A stretch of 64,000 nt of DNA from CAVYUC01 sp963771595 (GTDB lineage: Bacteria > Bacteroidota > Bacteroidia > Bacteroidales > Prolixibacteraceae): assembly GCA_963771595.1 (NCBI GenBank), contig CAVYUC010000018.1:62001-126000 (forward strand). The letters are read 5' to 3'. Below the pieces are notes generated by a model. The model saw only the letters and a list, made by a program, of their open reading frames with translations, did not search any database and had not been told where the DNA came from. This document shows positions 26,944-37,103 of the stretch, one piece after another. The position numbers and the translations under genes were made by a program. The stretch's first letter is position 1. Each line of letters begins with the position of its first letter.

Positions 26944-28698
26944 TTAATAACTGGCTTTTGAAAAGCCTGTAAAACTTTTATTTACTTTTTTGTGTGAATC
27001 GTTGGATTTTGCCGATTTAATCAGAGCCGATTTCACCGGGTCGCTCACCGGCAATGTACCCATATCGTTATTTTCGGCATCTGAAATTCCTTCATTGGCC
27101 TGAATTTCTTCGCGCGGAATCGGCCACAACATATACGAAGTTTCCGAAGGAATATTGAAAATAGCCTGCGCTCCAAAATTGGTTTCCCCGTTTTCTTTTC
27201 TGATGACAGGTTTTTTCAGCCTCATAATATCAAACCAGGCAATTCCTTCGCCCCAGAATTCAATTCTACGCTGCAGCCACACTTCATTCTGCAATTCTTC
27301 GGCAGTTGTTGCAGTGCTTACAAATTCAGGATCGCGGTAAGTTGTAACAAAATCCTCGAGAATCGTTTTTGCTTCTCCCAGCTCGCCTGCCATTGCTTTT
27401 GCTTCGGCCATAATCAGGTACATTTCTTCGGCACGCATCAGCGGAAAATCTGTTGAATTATTCGGATCCAGCGGATTTTTGTTTTCAGCTGCAAATTTCA
27501 CATGCGTGTATGGTTCCATTCCCATCGCTTCCCAAAACGGGCCGTATGCTTCGGCATCGTACGGTTCGCCGTACCATTCATTAAACAAGGCATCGTTGGT
27601 ACCGTTTTGTTCATATACATCCAGTAATGGCGAAGTATAATTTTCGTCAAGCCACCAGCCTTTGCGAACATCACTGTTGGCAATTTGGTCGTAAAGCAGC
27701 ACGCTGACTTTTTTCCATGTTCCAACAATTGTTGTATAACCTCCGTAACCAAACGGGAACGAAGTAAACATGGAGGTAAAATTGGCAATTCCGGTTTGAA
27801 CCACGTCATCCTCGGGAGTAATTGGAATTCCCCAAAGAACACCGGGAACATTCACATTCTCGAAAGTGGGTTCAGAAACCCGTTCCCTGGAGAAAGGTTG
27901 CTCGCCGCTAATCTGCAATGCCATTTCGGCATCACTTGCTGCGGCTGCCCAGTTTTGCATTACCAGGTTTACGCGAGCTCTCAAACCATAGGCAACAGCC
28001 TGATCAATATAAGATTTATCTGCTCTGGTTGCTCCATCAAGTAACTCAACTGCGCGATTAAGGTCAGACATAATCTGATCGTAAACAGCCTGAACCGAAG
28101 CCCTTGGATTGTTATTGATTTGCTCCAACGGAGTATCATCCAAAACCAGCGGAACGGCCGGTGCAGTTTCGTGCCCTTTGTAGGTAAACTGGTACAACTG
28201 CACCAGGTTAAAATAATCGAATGCACGAACGGCCAGCGCTTGTCCCATATAACTTTTGGCAATAAGTTCTTCGGAATCAGCAGGAACTTTATTGATGACA
28301 GAGTTGGCCATCATAATCTGCTTGTAAAAAATATTCCAGACTACGCGCGGAGACCTGTACGTGTAGTTGCGGTTGGTATAATCCTGATCGCCGCTAAACC
28401 AATTATAACCGGTTACATCGCCAACAACATCCTGTCCGTTATGTTCGAGTTTCACGGCAATTCCCGGATAACCAAAATCTTCCTGGCTTCCGCCGCCTGC
28501 TCCTTCAGCTTTCATTATTGAATAAAGACCATTGATTTCGGCTGCGAGCTTGCTTGCATCTTTTGCTACAACATCCTTCACCTGGTCTTCGGTAAGTATT
28601 GCACCATCAGGATTGGTATCCAGATAATCCTCGCAATTTGTAAACATCAGCGAGATTACCAGTGCCAACGGAATTATTAAATACTTTTTCATATTCAT
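26944..28698 (-). CDS. SusD/RagB-family nutrient-binding outer-membrane lipoprotein
   Basis: A 584-residue lipoprotein (signal ending LMFTNC, lipidated Cys near residue 22, then EDYLDTNPDG). It carries the SusD N-terminal TPR-like region (NIFYKQIMMANSVINKVP, then AKSYMGQALAVRAFDYFNLVQLYQ) and the C-terminal RagB/SusD part (FPLMRAEEMYLIMAEAKAMAG and WLQRRIEFWGEGIAWFDIMRLKKP). It would sit on top of the partner SusC channel and capture a glycan or other large nutrient. It directly follows the susC-like gene on the minus strand. The true start is probably the MKKYL methionine two residues in. Confidence 0.93.
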   Translation of the reverse strand: MNMKKYLIIPLALVISLMFTNCEDYLDTNPDGAILTEDQVKDVVAKDASKLAAEINGLYSIMKAEGAGGGSQEDFGYPGIAVKLEHNGQDVVGDVTGYNWFSGDQDYTNRNYTYRSPRVVWNIFYKQIMMANSVINKVPADSEELIAKSYMGQALAVRAFDYFNLVQLYQFTYKGHETAPAVPLVLDDTPLEQINNNPRASVQAVYDQIMSDLNRAVELLDGATRADKSYIDQAVAYGLRARVNLVMQNWAAAASDAEMALQISGEQPFSRERVSEPTFENVNVPGVLWGIPITPEDDVVQTGIANFTSMFTSFPFGYGGYTTIVGTWKKVSVLLYDQIANSDVRKGWWLDENYTSPLLDVYEQNGTNDALFNEWYGEPYDAEAYGPFWEAMGMEPYTHVKFAAENKNPLDPNNSTDFPLMRAEEMYLIMAEAKAMAGELGEAKTILEDFVTTYRDPEFVSTATTAEELQNEVWLQRRIEFWGEGIAWFDIMRLKKPVIRKENGETNFGAQAIFNIPSETSYMLWPIPREEIQANEGISDAENNDMGTLPVSDPVKSALIKSAKSNDSHKKVNKSFTGFSKASY

Positions 28699-28714
28699 TT
28701 ATATTTTTAAATTT

Positions 28715-31700
28715 CTAAAATTGAAGCTTTAACCCAGCCGAAATGGTACGTATTGGTGAATAAATAAAATCAGTAGTACCGCTGAAGCTTTGGCGCGGGT
28801 CAAGTCCTTTTCTTTTCGAGAACAGCGCAACATTATCGGCAACTGCAAAAATTCTTACAGTTGATACATGCCAGTTATCGGTCAAACTTTGGGGAATTGT
28901 ATAACCCAATGTAATATTGTTAATATTCACATAAGAAGCCGAAGTAAGGAAACGACTTGAAGTAGAATTAATGTCTTTCCCGGAATAATCAACCATTGGT
29001 ACATCAGTGTCGGTATTTTCAGGAGTCCACGAATTCAGGATATCCAGGTGCCAGTTCTGACCAGCTTCACTGGCCGGGCCGCCGTGCATCAGATTTTGGT
29101 ATGCGTAGTCGAATATTTGTCCGCCCAGCTGATATGAAACCAAAACGGAGAAATCAAATCCATACGCTACCAGCGATGTATTTGCACCACCCTGTAAATC
29201 GGGCAGCGAAGTTCCGAAATTCGCGCTGTTTGCCTGTTGTGAGGCAATAGCATAATCGGTTGTTGTTCCGTAAGTTCCATCTTCGTTTGTAGTACGCCAG
29301 ATTTGTTTACCGGTTTCCTTTTCTACCCCGGCAAAAACAGGATACCACATATCATAAATACTTCCGCCCACTTTCAGGATTCTGCGTCCGGTAATATAAC
29401 CTTCCGGATCGGAGAATTCAGGCGGCAGGGAAAGAATTTCATTTTTATAATGCGTGCCGTTAACAGAAACCGTCCATTCCAGATTACTTGTTCTGATAAT
29501 TGAGCCGGTAAGTTCAACTTCGACTCCCATATTGCGCATTGAACCAATATTGTCAGGATAAGAAGAATAACCTGCCGAAGGCGCTACGGGCCTGTAGAAC
29601 AGCATGTCTTCCACTCTTCTGTTGAAGAATTCTGCAGAACCACTTAATTTTCCGTTGAAGAATGCAAAATCGAAACCGGTGTTCAGGTTATAACTGGTTT
29701 CCCATGTAATATTGCGGTTTCCTTTATAATACAATTCAGTAGCAAAATTATCGTTGGAGTTTTTCACCTCATACTGATCCTGATAAGTGTAGTAGTTCTG
29801 TGTTCCATCGGTATAAAGCAATGCATCGTTACCCTGCGAGCCATAGCTGAATTTAAATTTCAACATATCAATCCAGGTGGCGCCCGACATAAATGCTTCC
29901 CTGTTCATTAACCATGAACTACCAAACGACCAGAAGTTACCCCACCTTAATTCAGGTGCAAAACGCGATGATCCATCACGGCGGTAACTTGCCGAGAGGT
30001 AATATTTTTCGCGGAAGTTATATTTTAACCGGCTCAGGTAACCTTCAACAAAATAATTATCGCTCGATGAATAAACCGCAGGCTTTACAATTGCATTTGA
30101 AATTTCTTCGCTTTCAGGATCATACAAATCGTATTTTATTCCTGAAAGAGAATTCCAGCTTCTGTCGTATGTTTCATGTCCAAGCAATACATCCAGTGAG
30201 TGTTCTCCCCATACATTTTTGTAAGTAAATAACTGCTGCAGGTTGAGAGCCGCTGTGTTTGAATTGTAGCGGTAAATGTTTCCCCCGAAATCGGCGCTCT
30301 GTCCGTAATAGGCATTACCTTTATCCAGGTAACGAGTATTGTCAACATCATATCCCACGTTTAAAAGCAGGTTAATGTTTTTGCTGATGTCAATATCCAA
30401 AAAGGCTCTTGAAGTTAGAATGTCAGATTTATACTGTTGCTTGTCGAGCATGAGGTCGGAAGCAGGGTTGGCAATTGGTAATGCCGGACGGGTTAAACCC
30501 GGATATTCACCTGTTCCGTAATCGTAAAGTGTATGTCCCTGGTCGTCGACAATAACTTCGCCATTGGCATCTCTAACATACAACGGATAAATAGGAGCAA
30601 TTGCGCGGCTTACATAAAAAATGTTTTTTGAACTTAATCCATCCTGATCCGAAGGATAATTATTCGTGTAATTGGTATAAGCCATATTGGCGCCAATTTT
30701 CAGCCATTCACGTGCCTGATAATCCCCGTTTAAACGGGTAGTTAAACGGTCGAAACTCGAATTGGAGATAATTCCGTTATCTTCAAGATAGTTGGTGGAA
30801 AAGAAAAGATTCATATTTTCATCGCCGCCGCTAATGGAAAAGTTATACTCCTGGCGAGTGTTTGAATCGCCAAATAATTCGTCGTACCAATTATCGTTGA
30901 TTAAATAATAGTTGTTGGCCCATACACGGCCTAATGTCGCATTCGGATTTATTTTACCATTTTGGCCAATAAGCAACTCATTCTGCGGAACATTGTAAAT
31001 ATTATATTCCAAACCTTGCGACCCCAGCAAAATATCATTGGCATAAGTATAGGCTTCTTCCGGAGTTTTATCGCCATTTATTGCCGAATTGTAAATGCCT
31101 TCGTAGTATTTTTCGTAATACATGGCCGGATCGGTCATTATATCATATTCGGGAACAGCACGCTGATTTACACCGATTTTGGCATCGAAAGTAATAACTG
31201 CTTTTCCGGTGCGACCTTTTTTGGTGGTAATCAAAATTACGCCGTTTGCGCCGCGGGCTCCGTACAATGCATTGGAAGCAGCATCTTTCAAAATGGTAAT
31301 GGATGCAATGTCCTGGCTGCTGATAGCAGAAATGTCACCATCATAAGGCACACCATCCACAACATACAGTGGAGCACTAGATGCCGACATGGAACCCATC
31401 CCCCTGATTCGGATACTTGCTGAAGAGCCGGGTTGCCCTGAACTACTGGCCGATTGTACACCGGCTGCAATTCCCGACAACGCGTTGGAAACATTCGATA
31501 CCATACGTTTTTCCAACTCGTCACTTTTAATTTCGGTGGCCGAACCGGTAAAGGTTTCTTTGGTTGCTTCACCATATGCCACCACCATTACCTCGTCAAC
31601 ACCAATGAAATCGGCTTCCAGCTGTGCATTAACCTGGGTGCCTGAAATTGGCACTTCAGCAGTTTTCATTCCCACAAAAGAGAAAACCATTGTTTTTGCA

Positions 31701-31903
31701 TCGGCCGGAACCTCGAGTTGATAATTACCATCAATATTGGTTACCGTGCCAATAGTTGTTCCCTTAACAACTACCGAAACACCCGGTATTCCAGTGCCAT
31801 CTTCGGCGCTGATAACAGTACCCGTGATACTTTTTACCTGGGCATTAACCAATTGCATCCCTGCTATCAGGATGCCAAACATAAACAGTACAATTTTTTT
31901 CAT
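28715..31903 (-). CDS. SusC/RagA-family TonB-linked outer-membrane transporter
   Basis: A 1062-residue outer-membrane transporter. After the signal peptide (to about residue 21) it has a carboxypeptidase-regulatory-like domain (ITGTVISAEDGTGIPGVSVVVKG, residues 26-48), the SusC/RagA plug signature (SIRIRGMGSMSASSAPLYVVDGV and ITILKDAASNALYGARGANG) and a long beta-barrel ending in LKLQF. It imports TonB-dependent substrates captured by SusD. No glycoside hydrolase, sulfatase, sigma or anti-sigma gene lies beside the pair, so the substrate is open. It lies 16 bases upstream of susD. Confidence 0.95.
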   Translation of the reverse strand: MKKIVLFMFGILIAGMQLVNAQVKSITGTVISAEDGTGIPGVSVVVKGTTIGTVTNIDGNYQLEVPADAKTMVFSFVGMKTAEVPISGTQVNAQLEADFIGVDEVMVVAYGEATKETFTGSATEIKSDELEKRMVSNVSNALSGIAAGVQSASSSGQPGSSASIRIRGMGSMSASSAPLYVVDGVPYDGDISAISSQDIASITILKDAASNALYGARGANGVILITTKKGRTGKAVITFDAKIGVNQRAVPEYDIMTDPAMYYEKYYEGIYNSAINGDKTPEEAYTYANDILLGSQGLEYNIYNVPQNELLIGQNGKINPNATLGRVWANNYYLINDNWYDELFGDSNTRQEYNFSISGGDENMNLFFSTNYLEDNGIISNSSFDRLTTRLNGDYQAREWLKIGANMAYTNYTNNYPSDQDGLSSKNIFYVSRAIAPIYPLYVRDANGEVIVDDQGHTLYDYGTGEYPGLTRPALPIANPASDLMLDKQQYKSDILTSRAFLDIDISKNINLLLNVGYDVDNTRYLDKGNAYYGQSADFGGNIYRYNSNTAALNLQQLFTYKNVWGEHSLDVLLGHETYDRSWNSLSGIKYDLYDPESEEISNAIVKPAVYSSSDNYFVEGYLSRLKYNFREKYYLSASYRRDGSSRFAPELRWGNFWSFGSSWLMNREAFMSGATWIDMLKFKFSYGSQGNDALLYTDGTQNYYTYQDQYEVKNSNDNFATELYYKGNRNITWETSYNLNTGFDFAFFNGKLSGSAEFFNRRVEDMLFYRPVAPSAGYSSYPDNIGSMRNMGVEVELTGSIIRTSNLEWTVSVNGTHYKNEILSLPPEFSDPEGYITGRRILKVGGSIYDMWYPVFAGVEKETGKQIWRTTNEDGTYGTTTDYAIASQQANSANFGTSLPDLQGGANTSLVAYGFDFSVLVSYQLGGQIFDYAYQNLMHGGPASEAGQNWHLDILNSWTPENTDTDVPMVDYSGKDINSTSSRFLTSASYVNINNITLGYTIPQSLTDNWHVSTVRIFAVADNVALFSKRKGLDPRQSFSGTTDFIYSPIRTISAGLKLQF

Positions 31904-32243
31904 AGAATTAATTTTCAGTTATGATCTAAAAAAGAGTATTAAAAATAAACATCAATCTTGTTAACAGATTATTGTTACAAATCCCGTTTATCCAACTTTT
32001 TATTAAAAATTTTGGTGAAATGATGATAAAAATAAATAGTCTTCAAATAAAACAAAATTTTAGTACCATTCATAGGAAATGTTCAAAAATTTTCACTTTC
32101 ATTAACTTAAAAAAAACAGTGATTAACGGGACGAAAAACATATTTCGTTTTTGTTCTTTTGCAATGCCTTAATTTTGGTTTTTACTGAAGGAGAATTTTT
32201 TTCGGAAGGTGATATTTTATTACAGAATGAATCCATTTGAAAG
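31904..32243. other. Divergent intergenic region upstream of susC
   Basis: 340 AT-rich bases between the divergent susC-like and ATP-grasp-like genes. On the minus strand TTTATTTG near 32046 is one base off TAnnTTTG and could be the susC -7 element, but the match is weak. No terminator, repeat or small gene is evident. Confidence 0.35.
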
Positions 32244-33473
32244 ATGACTGAAAAATTACCTGACATTTATTTTTTCAATCCAACCTGCGAGTATGCAGTT
32301 GCCAATGAAAAAAGCTCGTGGCAGCCCAACCTGCTGCTACAAAAAATGGAAGAGGATTTATCTGTTTTACCCCTCTTTTTTGCCCGGCCCGGAGATTTTG
32401 TACTGGTAAAAAAAATGCCTTCGCATTCATTTATTGAATCGTTGAACCAAACCGGAACTGCGCTGCCAAATTTTATATTACTGAAAGATGCCTTAAATGA
32501 TGCCGGATTTCTTCGTCTCGCAAAAAACAGACTGATTCCCTGGGGTTGGAGTCCGGCAGTGCATCAATTATTATCGCCGTTAAAAACAAGCTGTTCGGCT
32601 AAATTTCTTAATTCTCCTGTGGCACACTGGCGCCCTGTTCATAAAAAGTTTTATTCGAAAAAGTTTGCTGCCGGAATTCTTCTGCAAACCATCCGGAGTT
32701 TAAATGCCGCCGTTCTTTTACCCCAAAACCAGTTGCCTGAAATCTGCACAACCAAACAGGAATTTGAAAACCTGATTGAACGCTGGGGAAAAATTATGGT
32801 AAAGGCGCCATGGAGCAGTTCGGGACGGGGATTGCAACCCGTTACAAAAGTACCGGTTCATCCAAAGGTTTGGGAAAAAATTATGGGAATAGTTAAGGAA
32901 CAGGGTTATGCCGTTGCCGAACCTTTTTTAAACAAGCAGTTCGATTTGTCTTTTCAGTTCGAAATTGTTGAAGGGAAAGTTCATTTTCTGGGGTTCAGCC
33001 ATTTTCAAACCGATAAAAAAGGCCGGTATCTTGGAAGTTTTCTGAACGGAATTCCCAACGACACAAGTCAAGAATTAGCATTGTTTGTTCAACAAAGCAG
33101 TAATTTTCTGGTAAAGCCGCTGGCAAAAATTATCGAACAAAGCGAGCTGCCCAAAAATTATGAAGGCCATTTTGGTGTTGACACATTAATTTACCGAAAC
33201 GACCGGGACGAACTTCGCATAAACCCGTGCCTCGAAATAAATTTACGGCATAACATGGGGTTGCTGGCCCTGCACCTGAACCACCTGCCGGCTTCCTGCA
33301 AAAAAGGTGCTTTCCGGATTTTTTATCAACCCGGCAAAACCTTTCATTCGTTTGTTGCCGAAATGAGAAAAACTCACCCTCTTCAATTCAGTAACAATAA
33401 AATTGAATCAGGTTTTTTTGCCCTGACTGAAGCAAATGAAACCACTTTATTTGGCGCTTATCTGCTGGTTTAA
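32244..33473 (+). CDS. Uncharacterised ATP-grasp-like protein
   Basis: A 409-residue cytoplasmic protein without a signal peptide. IMVKAPWSSSGRGLQPV (near residue 190) resembles the ATP-grasp nucleotide-binding loop, and NPCLEINLRHNMG (near 330) resembles the metal-binding E-x-N-x-R segment at the end of ATP-grasp folds. ATP-grasp enzymes join a carboxylate to an amine or thiol using ATP. PTCEYAVANEKSSWQPN at the N-terminus is distinctive. I have seen similar hypothetical proteins in Bacteroidota but know no function. It lies upstream of the polyphosphate kinase gene on the same strand. Confidence 0.65.
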   Translation: MTEKLPDIYFFNPTCEYAVANEKSSWQPNLLLQKMEEDLSVLPLFFARPGDFVLVKKMPSHSFIESLNQTGTALPNFILLKDALNDAGFLRLAKNRLIPWGWSPAVHQLLSPLKTSCSAKFLNSPVAHWRPVHKKFYSKKFAAGILLQTIRSLNAAVLLPQNQLPEICTTKQEFENLIERWGKIMVKAPWSSSGRGLQPVTKVPVHPKVWEKIMGIVKEQGYAVAEPFLNKQFDLSFQFEIVEGKVHFLGFSHFQTDKKGRYLGSFLNGIPNDTSQELALFVQQSSNFLVKPLAKIIEQSELPKNYEGHFGVDTLIYRNDRDELRINPCLEINLRHNMGLLALHLNHLPASCKKGAFRIFYQPGKTFHSFVAEMRKTHPLQFSNNKIESGFFALTEANETTLFGAYLLV

Positions 33474-33559
33474 TTATTTTCTTTAAGCAATTTCACGGTT
33501 GAAATTGTTAAATTTAAGTGCGATTCAACAAAACGAATGCATTAAACAAACAATCGGTT

Positions 33560-34369
33560 ATGAGCAAATCAGAATCAAAAACCACTTCCGGTAAAAAGCT
33601 TTCAAAAAAAGATTACAAAAAAGAGTTAAAACAACTACAGATTGAATTGGTTAAACTGCAGGAATGGATTAAACAGGAAGAATTAAAAGTGGTGGTAATA
33701 TTTGAAGGCCGCGATGCAGCCGGTAAAGGAGGCACCATTAAACGAATAACCAAAAAACTGAACCCGCGGATTTGCCGTGTGGTTGCCCTCGGTACTCCAA
33801 CCGAAAAAGAAAAAAACCAGTGGTATTTTCAACGGTATGCGGCACAGTTGCCGGCAGGCGGCGAAATGACTTTGTTCGACAGAAGCTGGTATAACCGCGC
33901 CGGAATTGAACGTGTTATGGGTTTTTGTACCAACGATGAATATTGGGATTTTTTGCGGGCCTGCCCCAATTTCGAACGCATGCTTATCCGGTCAGGAATA
34001 AAACTGATAAAATACTGGTTTTCGGTAAGCGAAGAAGAACAGGAAAAAAGGTTTAAAGCACGAAACAACGACCCCACTAAACGGTGGAAACTGAGTCCGA
34101 TAGACTTGAAATCGCGGGAACTTTACGTGGAATATTCAAAAGCAAAAGACGATATGTTTGCCTATACCGACACCAAAATCAGTCCGTGGTACATGATTGA
34201 TGCCGACAATAAAAAACGCGCCCGTTTGAATTGCATCCACCATCTTTTATCTCAGATTCCTTACAAGGATTTAACGCCCGATCCGCTGGAACTTCCACCA
34301 CGCGAACATAATAAAAGTTACGTGCGTCCGCCGCTTGACGAATTGACGTATGTGCCCGAGGTATATTAA
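33560..34369 (+). CDS. ppk2: Polyphosphate kinase 2
   Basis: A 269-residue PPK2-family enzyme that uses polyphosphate to phosphorylate nucleoside mono- or diphosphates. Walker A (FEGRDAAGKGGTIKRI, near residue 50), the Walker B and lid region (LFDRSWYNRAGIERVMGFC, near 110) and the C-terminal YTDTKISPWYMIDADNKKRARLN segment are all present. An ATG at 33518 would add 14 residues with no family support, so the start at 33560 (MSKSESK) is preferred. Its stop overlaps the stop of the converging DUF1338 gene. Confidence 0.93.
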   Translation: MSKSESKTTSGKKLSKKDYKKELKQLQIELVKLQEWIKQEELKVVVIFEGRDAAGKGGTIKRITKKLNPRICRVVALGTPTEKEKNQWYFQRYAAQLPAGGEMTLFDRSWYNRAGIERVMGFCTNDEYWDFLRACPNFERMLIRSGIKLIKYWFSVSEEEQEKRFKARNNDPTKRWKLSPIDLKSRELYVEYSKAKDDMFAYTDTKISPWYMIDADNKKRARLNCIHHLLSQIPYKDLTPDPLELPPREHNKSYVRPPLDELTYVPEVY

Positions 34370-35289
34370 TTTTCGCGGGTTCTGGTCATTTCGAAAAGAT
34401 GGATTGCCTGGTCGCCCAAAAAACCTGAAAAGAGTTTTTGCCGGCCTTTTTCATTTACAATTCCACGTTGTGCCAGTTCATAATATGCATACGGCCAGGT
34501 AATTTTTTCAGGTCCGTTGTCCCCGGCAACCTCCACATCTTCTTTAACGGCGTAGGTTGCCGACTGCTGCAACCGGTCTCCGTTTTTTCCTTCAATTTTT
34601 TCTTTCATTGGTATTCCTCTGTCAGCAAGGGCTTTGCACGTCGTTTCCAAATCGGGCCACTCTTTCACTTCCTGGTAATTTATGAATGCAGTAAAGTGGT
34701 TCACCGAGTTTCCGTGCAGCAGTACCCAGGCCGCATATTGCGAAATATCGTTAATTTTTAAAACAGTTTCTTTTGAAGGTACATTCCATGGCCGCCTGAA
34801 ATAATTGACCAAATCACCAACCAGTATTTCAGCAGCCTCGCTGGTTAACCGGTGATTGGTTTGCAACAGATTAAGCAACTCTATTCCTGCATCAGACAAA
34901 AGATAGGGAGTTTCCCTTACCGTCTGCTTTATAAGATGCTGTGCCCATTCCGGAAGCATTTCCACCTCCAGCTGACTCACAAATATTTTAGGCATCCGTT
35001 CATCGGGATGCTCAAAATGCACCGCACATAATTTTCTTTTTGGAAATTTATATTTGCCGGCCGGCTGATAACCCAGCGGCATTATAATATGTTTTATTGC
35101 CTGAATTCCTTCCGGTTGCTCGCCGGTGTGCGTATTAAAACTGCGGAATGCAAGATGATCGTTTATCACCTTTCCGCCTTTCTGAAAAACCAGTTCCTGA
35201 TACTTTTGCGCGTAAGGAACCCTTTTCAGGTAATTCTCCCAAAGTTTCGAAATCAGGCGCCTGCCAATTTCATCCGCTGTTGTTTTCAT
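34366..35289 (-). CDS. DUF1338-family protein (2-oxoadipate dioxygenase/decarboxylase-like)
   Basis: A 307-residue protein with the DUF1338 pattern: NDHLAFRSFNTHTGEQPEG (first metal histidine), KIFVSQLEVEMLP and HGNSVNHFTAFINY (second histidine), and VEVAGDNGPEKITWPYAYYELAQRG at the end. Characterised members (HglS/YdcJ type) are iron enzymes that convert 2-oxoadipate to 2-hydroxyglutarate in lysine breakdown. No other lysine-catabolic gene is adjacent, though a lysine-2,3-aminomutase-family gene lies 2 kb away. The start at 35289 (MKTTADE) fits better than an upstream ATG at 35316. Confidence 0.85.
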   Translation of the reverse strand: MKTTADEIGRRLISKLWENYLKRVPYAQKYQELVFQKGGKVINDHLAFRSFNTHTGEQPEGIQAIKHIIMPLGYQPAGKYKFPKRKLCAVHFEHPDERMPKIFVSQLEVEMLPEWAQHLIKQTVRETPYLLSDAGIELLNLLQTNHRLTSEAAEILVGDLVNYFRRPWNVPSKETVLKINDISQYAAWVLLHGNSVNHFTAFINYQEVKEWPDLETTCKALADRGIPMKEKIEGKNGDRLQQSATYAVKEDVEVAGDNGPEKITWPYAYYELAQRGIVNEKGRQKLFSGFLGDQAIHLFEMTRTREN

Positions 35290-35387
35290 AACAATGTTTT
35301 TTCTGATTAAACTCAAAAACAGCAGCTTTTGTTACCTAAAAATTAGTGTTTTAAAGTATTGTTTAAATCAAAAAAACAACAGTTAAA

Positions 35388-36305
35388 TTATGATGGAGTA
35401 TTTCTTTTGCGCGTTTTTTTCATGAAAGTCAATACATCTTTTTTATTGAAATAAGATGTAGCCCCGGATTTTGTGGCATTAAGCGCGCCGGCGGCATTTC
35501 CAAAATTAAGGGCTTCCTGAATAGATTTTCCGTTCAGGTAATAATGAAGAAATCCGGCTGAAAAAGCCATTCCTGATCCAATGTTGTCGATCATTTCTAT
35601 GTTGTAGCCCGAGTCGTAAAACGAACCTTTCTTTTTATCGTATGCAAATACGCCTTTTTTTCCGCGGGTGAGCAAAACCAAATCAACATTGTATTTTTCT
35701 GCCAGCGCTGCGCAAAAAACTTCCTGTTTTTCAGTGTTCAGTTTCATCTGTTGCGACAAAAAAGAAATTTCTTTTTCCTTAATCCGCACAATATCCGAAC
35801 TCCACAACAGGTTTTCAACCACTTTGATATCAAAAAAATGCTCGAAAAGTTTAAGGTCGAAAAATTTAATCGAAGCCGGAGATTCTTTTATTAGCTCGCG
35901 GATGGTATTTTTTGAAATTCCAAACCGCTGCGGAAGCAATCCAAAAAACAGGCAGTTGGCATTGCGTGCAAGTTTTAATGCTTCGGCCGAAAATTCAATA
36001 TGATCAAAAGCCACATCAGGAGTTACTTTATAAATCGGATAGTTTTTTTCGTCGAAGCTAATATTTACTGTTCCGGTGGGAAACTCGTAATCAATCTGAA
36101 CGTTTTCATCCAAAATCCCAAGTTCAGTCAATCGTTTAAGCGCTGAATTGCCCAGTTCGTCATCGCCAATCCGCGAAAGCAGAAATCCTTCTTCGCCAAA
36201 AGAATTACACCTGAAAACCATGTTTAAAGGAGTTCCGCCCAAAATTTGCTGCTTTGGCAAAATATCCCAGACAACTTCGCCAAACGCTACCACTCTTTTT
36301 CCCAT
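35388..36305 (-). CDS. PfkB-family sugar kinase (fructokinase-like) with altered catalytic motif
   Basis: A 305-residue ribokinase-fold protein: GEVVWDILPKQQILGGTPLNMVFRC at the start (substrate site with the GG turn), and the C-terminal anion-hole region DNIGSGMAFSAGF. In active PfkB kinases this motif reads G-x-G-D, the Asp being the catalytic base; here it is Met, encoded by an unambiguous ATG. The remaining fold is intact, and the resemblance is to fructokinases. Activity is doubtful unless another residue substitutes. The gene is alone on its strand. Confidence 0.82.
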   Translation of the reverse strand: MGKRVVAFGEVVWDILPKQQILGGTPLNMVFRCNSFGEEGFLLSRIGDDELGNSALKRLTELGILDENVQIDYEFPTGTVNISFDEKNYPIYKVTPDVAFDHIEFSAEALKLARNANCLFFGLLPQRFGISKNTIRELIKESPASIKFFDLKLFEHFFDIKVVENLLWSSDIVRIKEKEISFLSQQMKLNTEKQEVFCAALAEKYNVDLVLLTRGKKGVFAYDKKKGSFYDSGYNIEMIDNIGSGMAFSAGFLHYYLNGKSIQEALNFGNAAGALNATKSGATSYFNKKDVLTFMKKTRKRNTPS

Positions 36306-36491
36306 GAAAACTAATTTGAATGCGACAAAAATAAGGATTTATAGAAATGTTTCAAACTTCAAATGTTAAGGTTTGTAAATAAAACTGCTTTTATTTTTAA
36401 GTTTTCTCCGGCAATTTCAGGCTGAATGCGGTTGGTTTAAATCGTAAAAAACAATTCCGCAACTTTAACGTTCAATTTTAAAATGTATTGA

Positions 36492-37103
36492 ATGAATTAT
36501 CTGGCTCATTTGTATTTGTCGGGCGATGACGAAAAAGTTATTACAGGCAATTTCATTGGAGATTATGTTAAAGGCAAAAAATACCAAACCTATCCTGAAT
36601 CCATCCAAAAAGGAATTTTGCTGCACCGGCAGATTGACACTTTTACCGACAGCCACCGCAATTTCAGGGAAGCCAAAAAATTACTCGTCCCCCATTTCGG
36701 ATTGTATTCCGGAATAGTAATCGATTTGTTTTACGATCATTTTCTGGCTGCCGGCTGGAGCAGGTATTCGCACGATTCCCTGCGTGAATTTTCGAAAAAA
36801 GTCCATACTGTTTTGCAGACGCATTTTTTGCATTTGCCGGCACGTGTTCAGGGTTTTCTGCCGTCGCTGATTCAAAACCGCCGCCTTGAATCCTACGCAA
36901 AACCTGAAGGAATTCAGAAATCGCTTGAAATTATGAGCCGCTACACCACCCTTCCCGATCAATCAAAAAAAGCGATTGAAATTTTACAATCCAACCGCTC
37001 CTTTTTTCATGAAAATTTTTCGCTGTTTATGAAGGAAATGATAGTATTTGTTGAAACAGAACATCAAACGACCATTCAAAAACCCGCTGGCACCTGGTTT
37101 TAG
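36492..37103 (+). CDS. acpH: Acyl carrier protein phosphodiesterase
   Basis: A 203-residue HD-fold enzyme of the AcpH (DUF479) family that removes phosphopantetheine from acyl carrier protein. MNYLAHLYLSGDDEKVITGNFIGDYVKG (residues 1-28), LHRQIDTFTDSHRNFREAK (about 45-63) and GIVIDLFYDHFLAAGW (about 76-91) are the conserved metal-binding segments. Its end overlaps the converging KamA-family gene by four bases. Confidence 0.9.
   Translation: MNYLAHLYLSGDDEKVITGNFIGDYVKGKKYQTYPESIQKGILLHRQIDTFTDSHRNFREAKKLLVPHFGLYSGIVIDLFYDHFLAAGWSRYSHDSLREFSKKVHTVLQTHFLHLPARVQGFLPSLIQNRRLESYAKPEGIQKSLEIMSRYTTLPDQSKKAIEILQSNRSFFHENFSLFMKEMIVFVETEHQTTIQKPAGTWF

Noticed and set aside
26944..31903. Complete polysaccharide utilisation locus
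   Set aside because: Only SusC and SusD are present; no glycoside hydrolase, sulfatase, lyase or regulator lies beside them.
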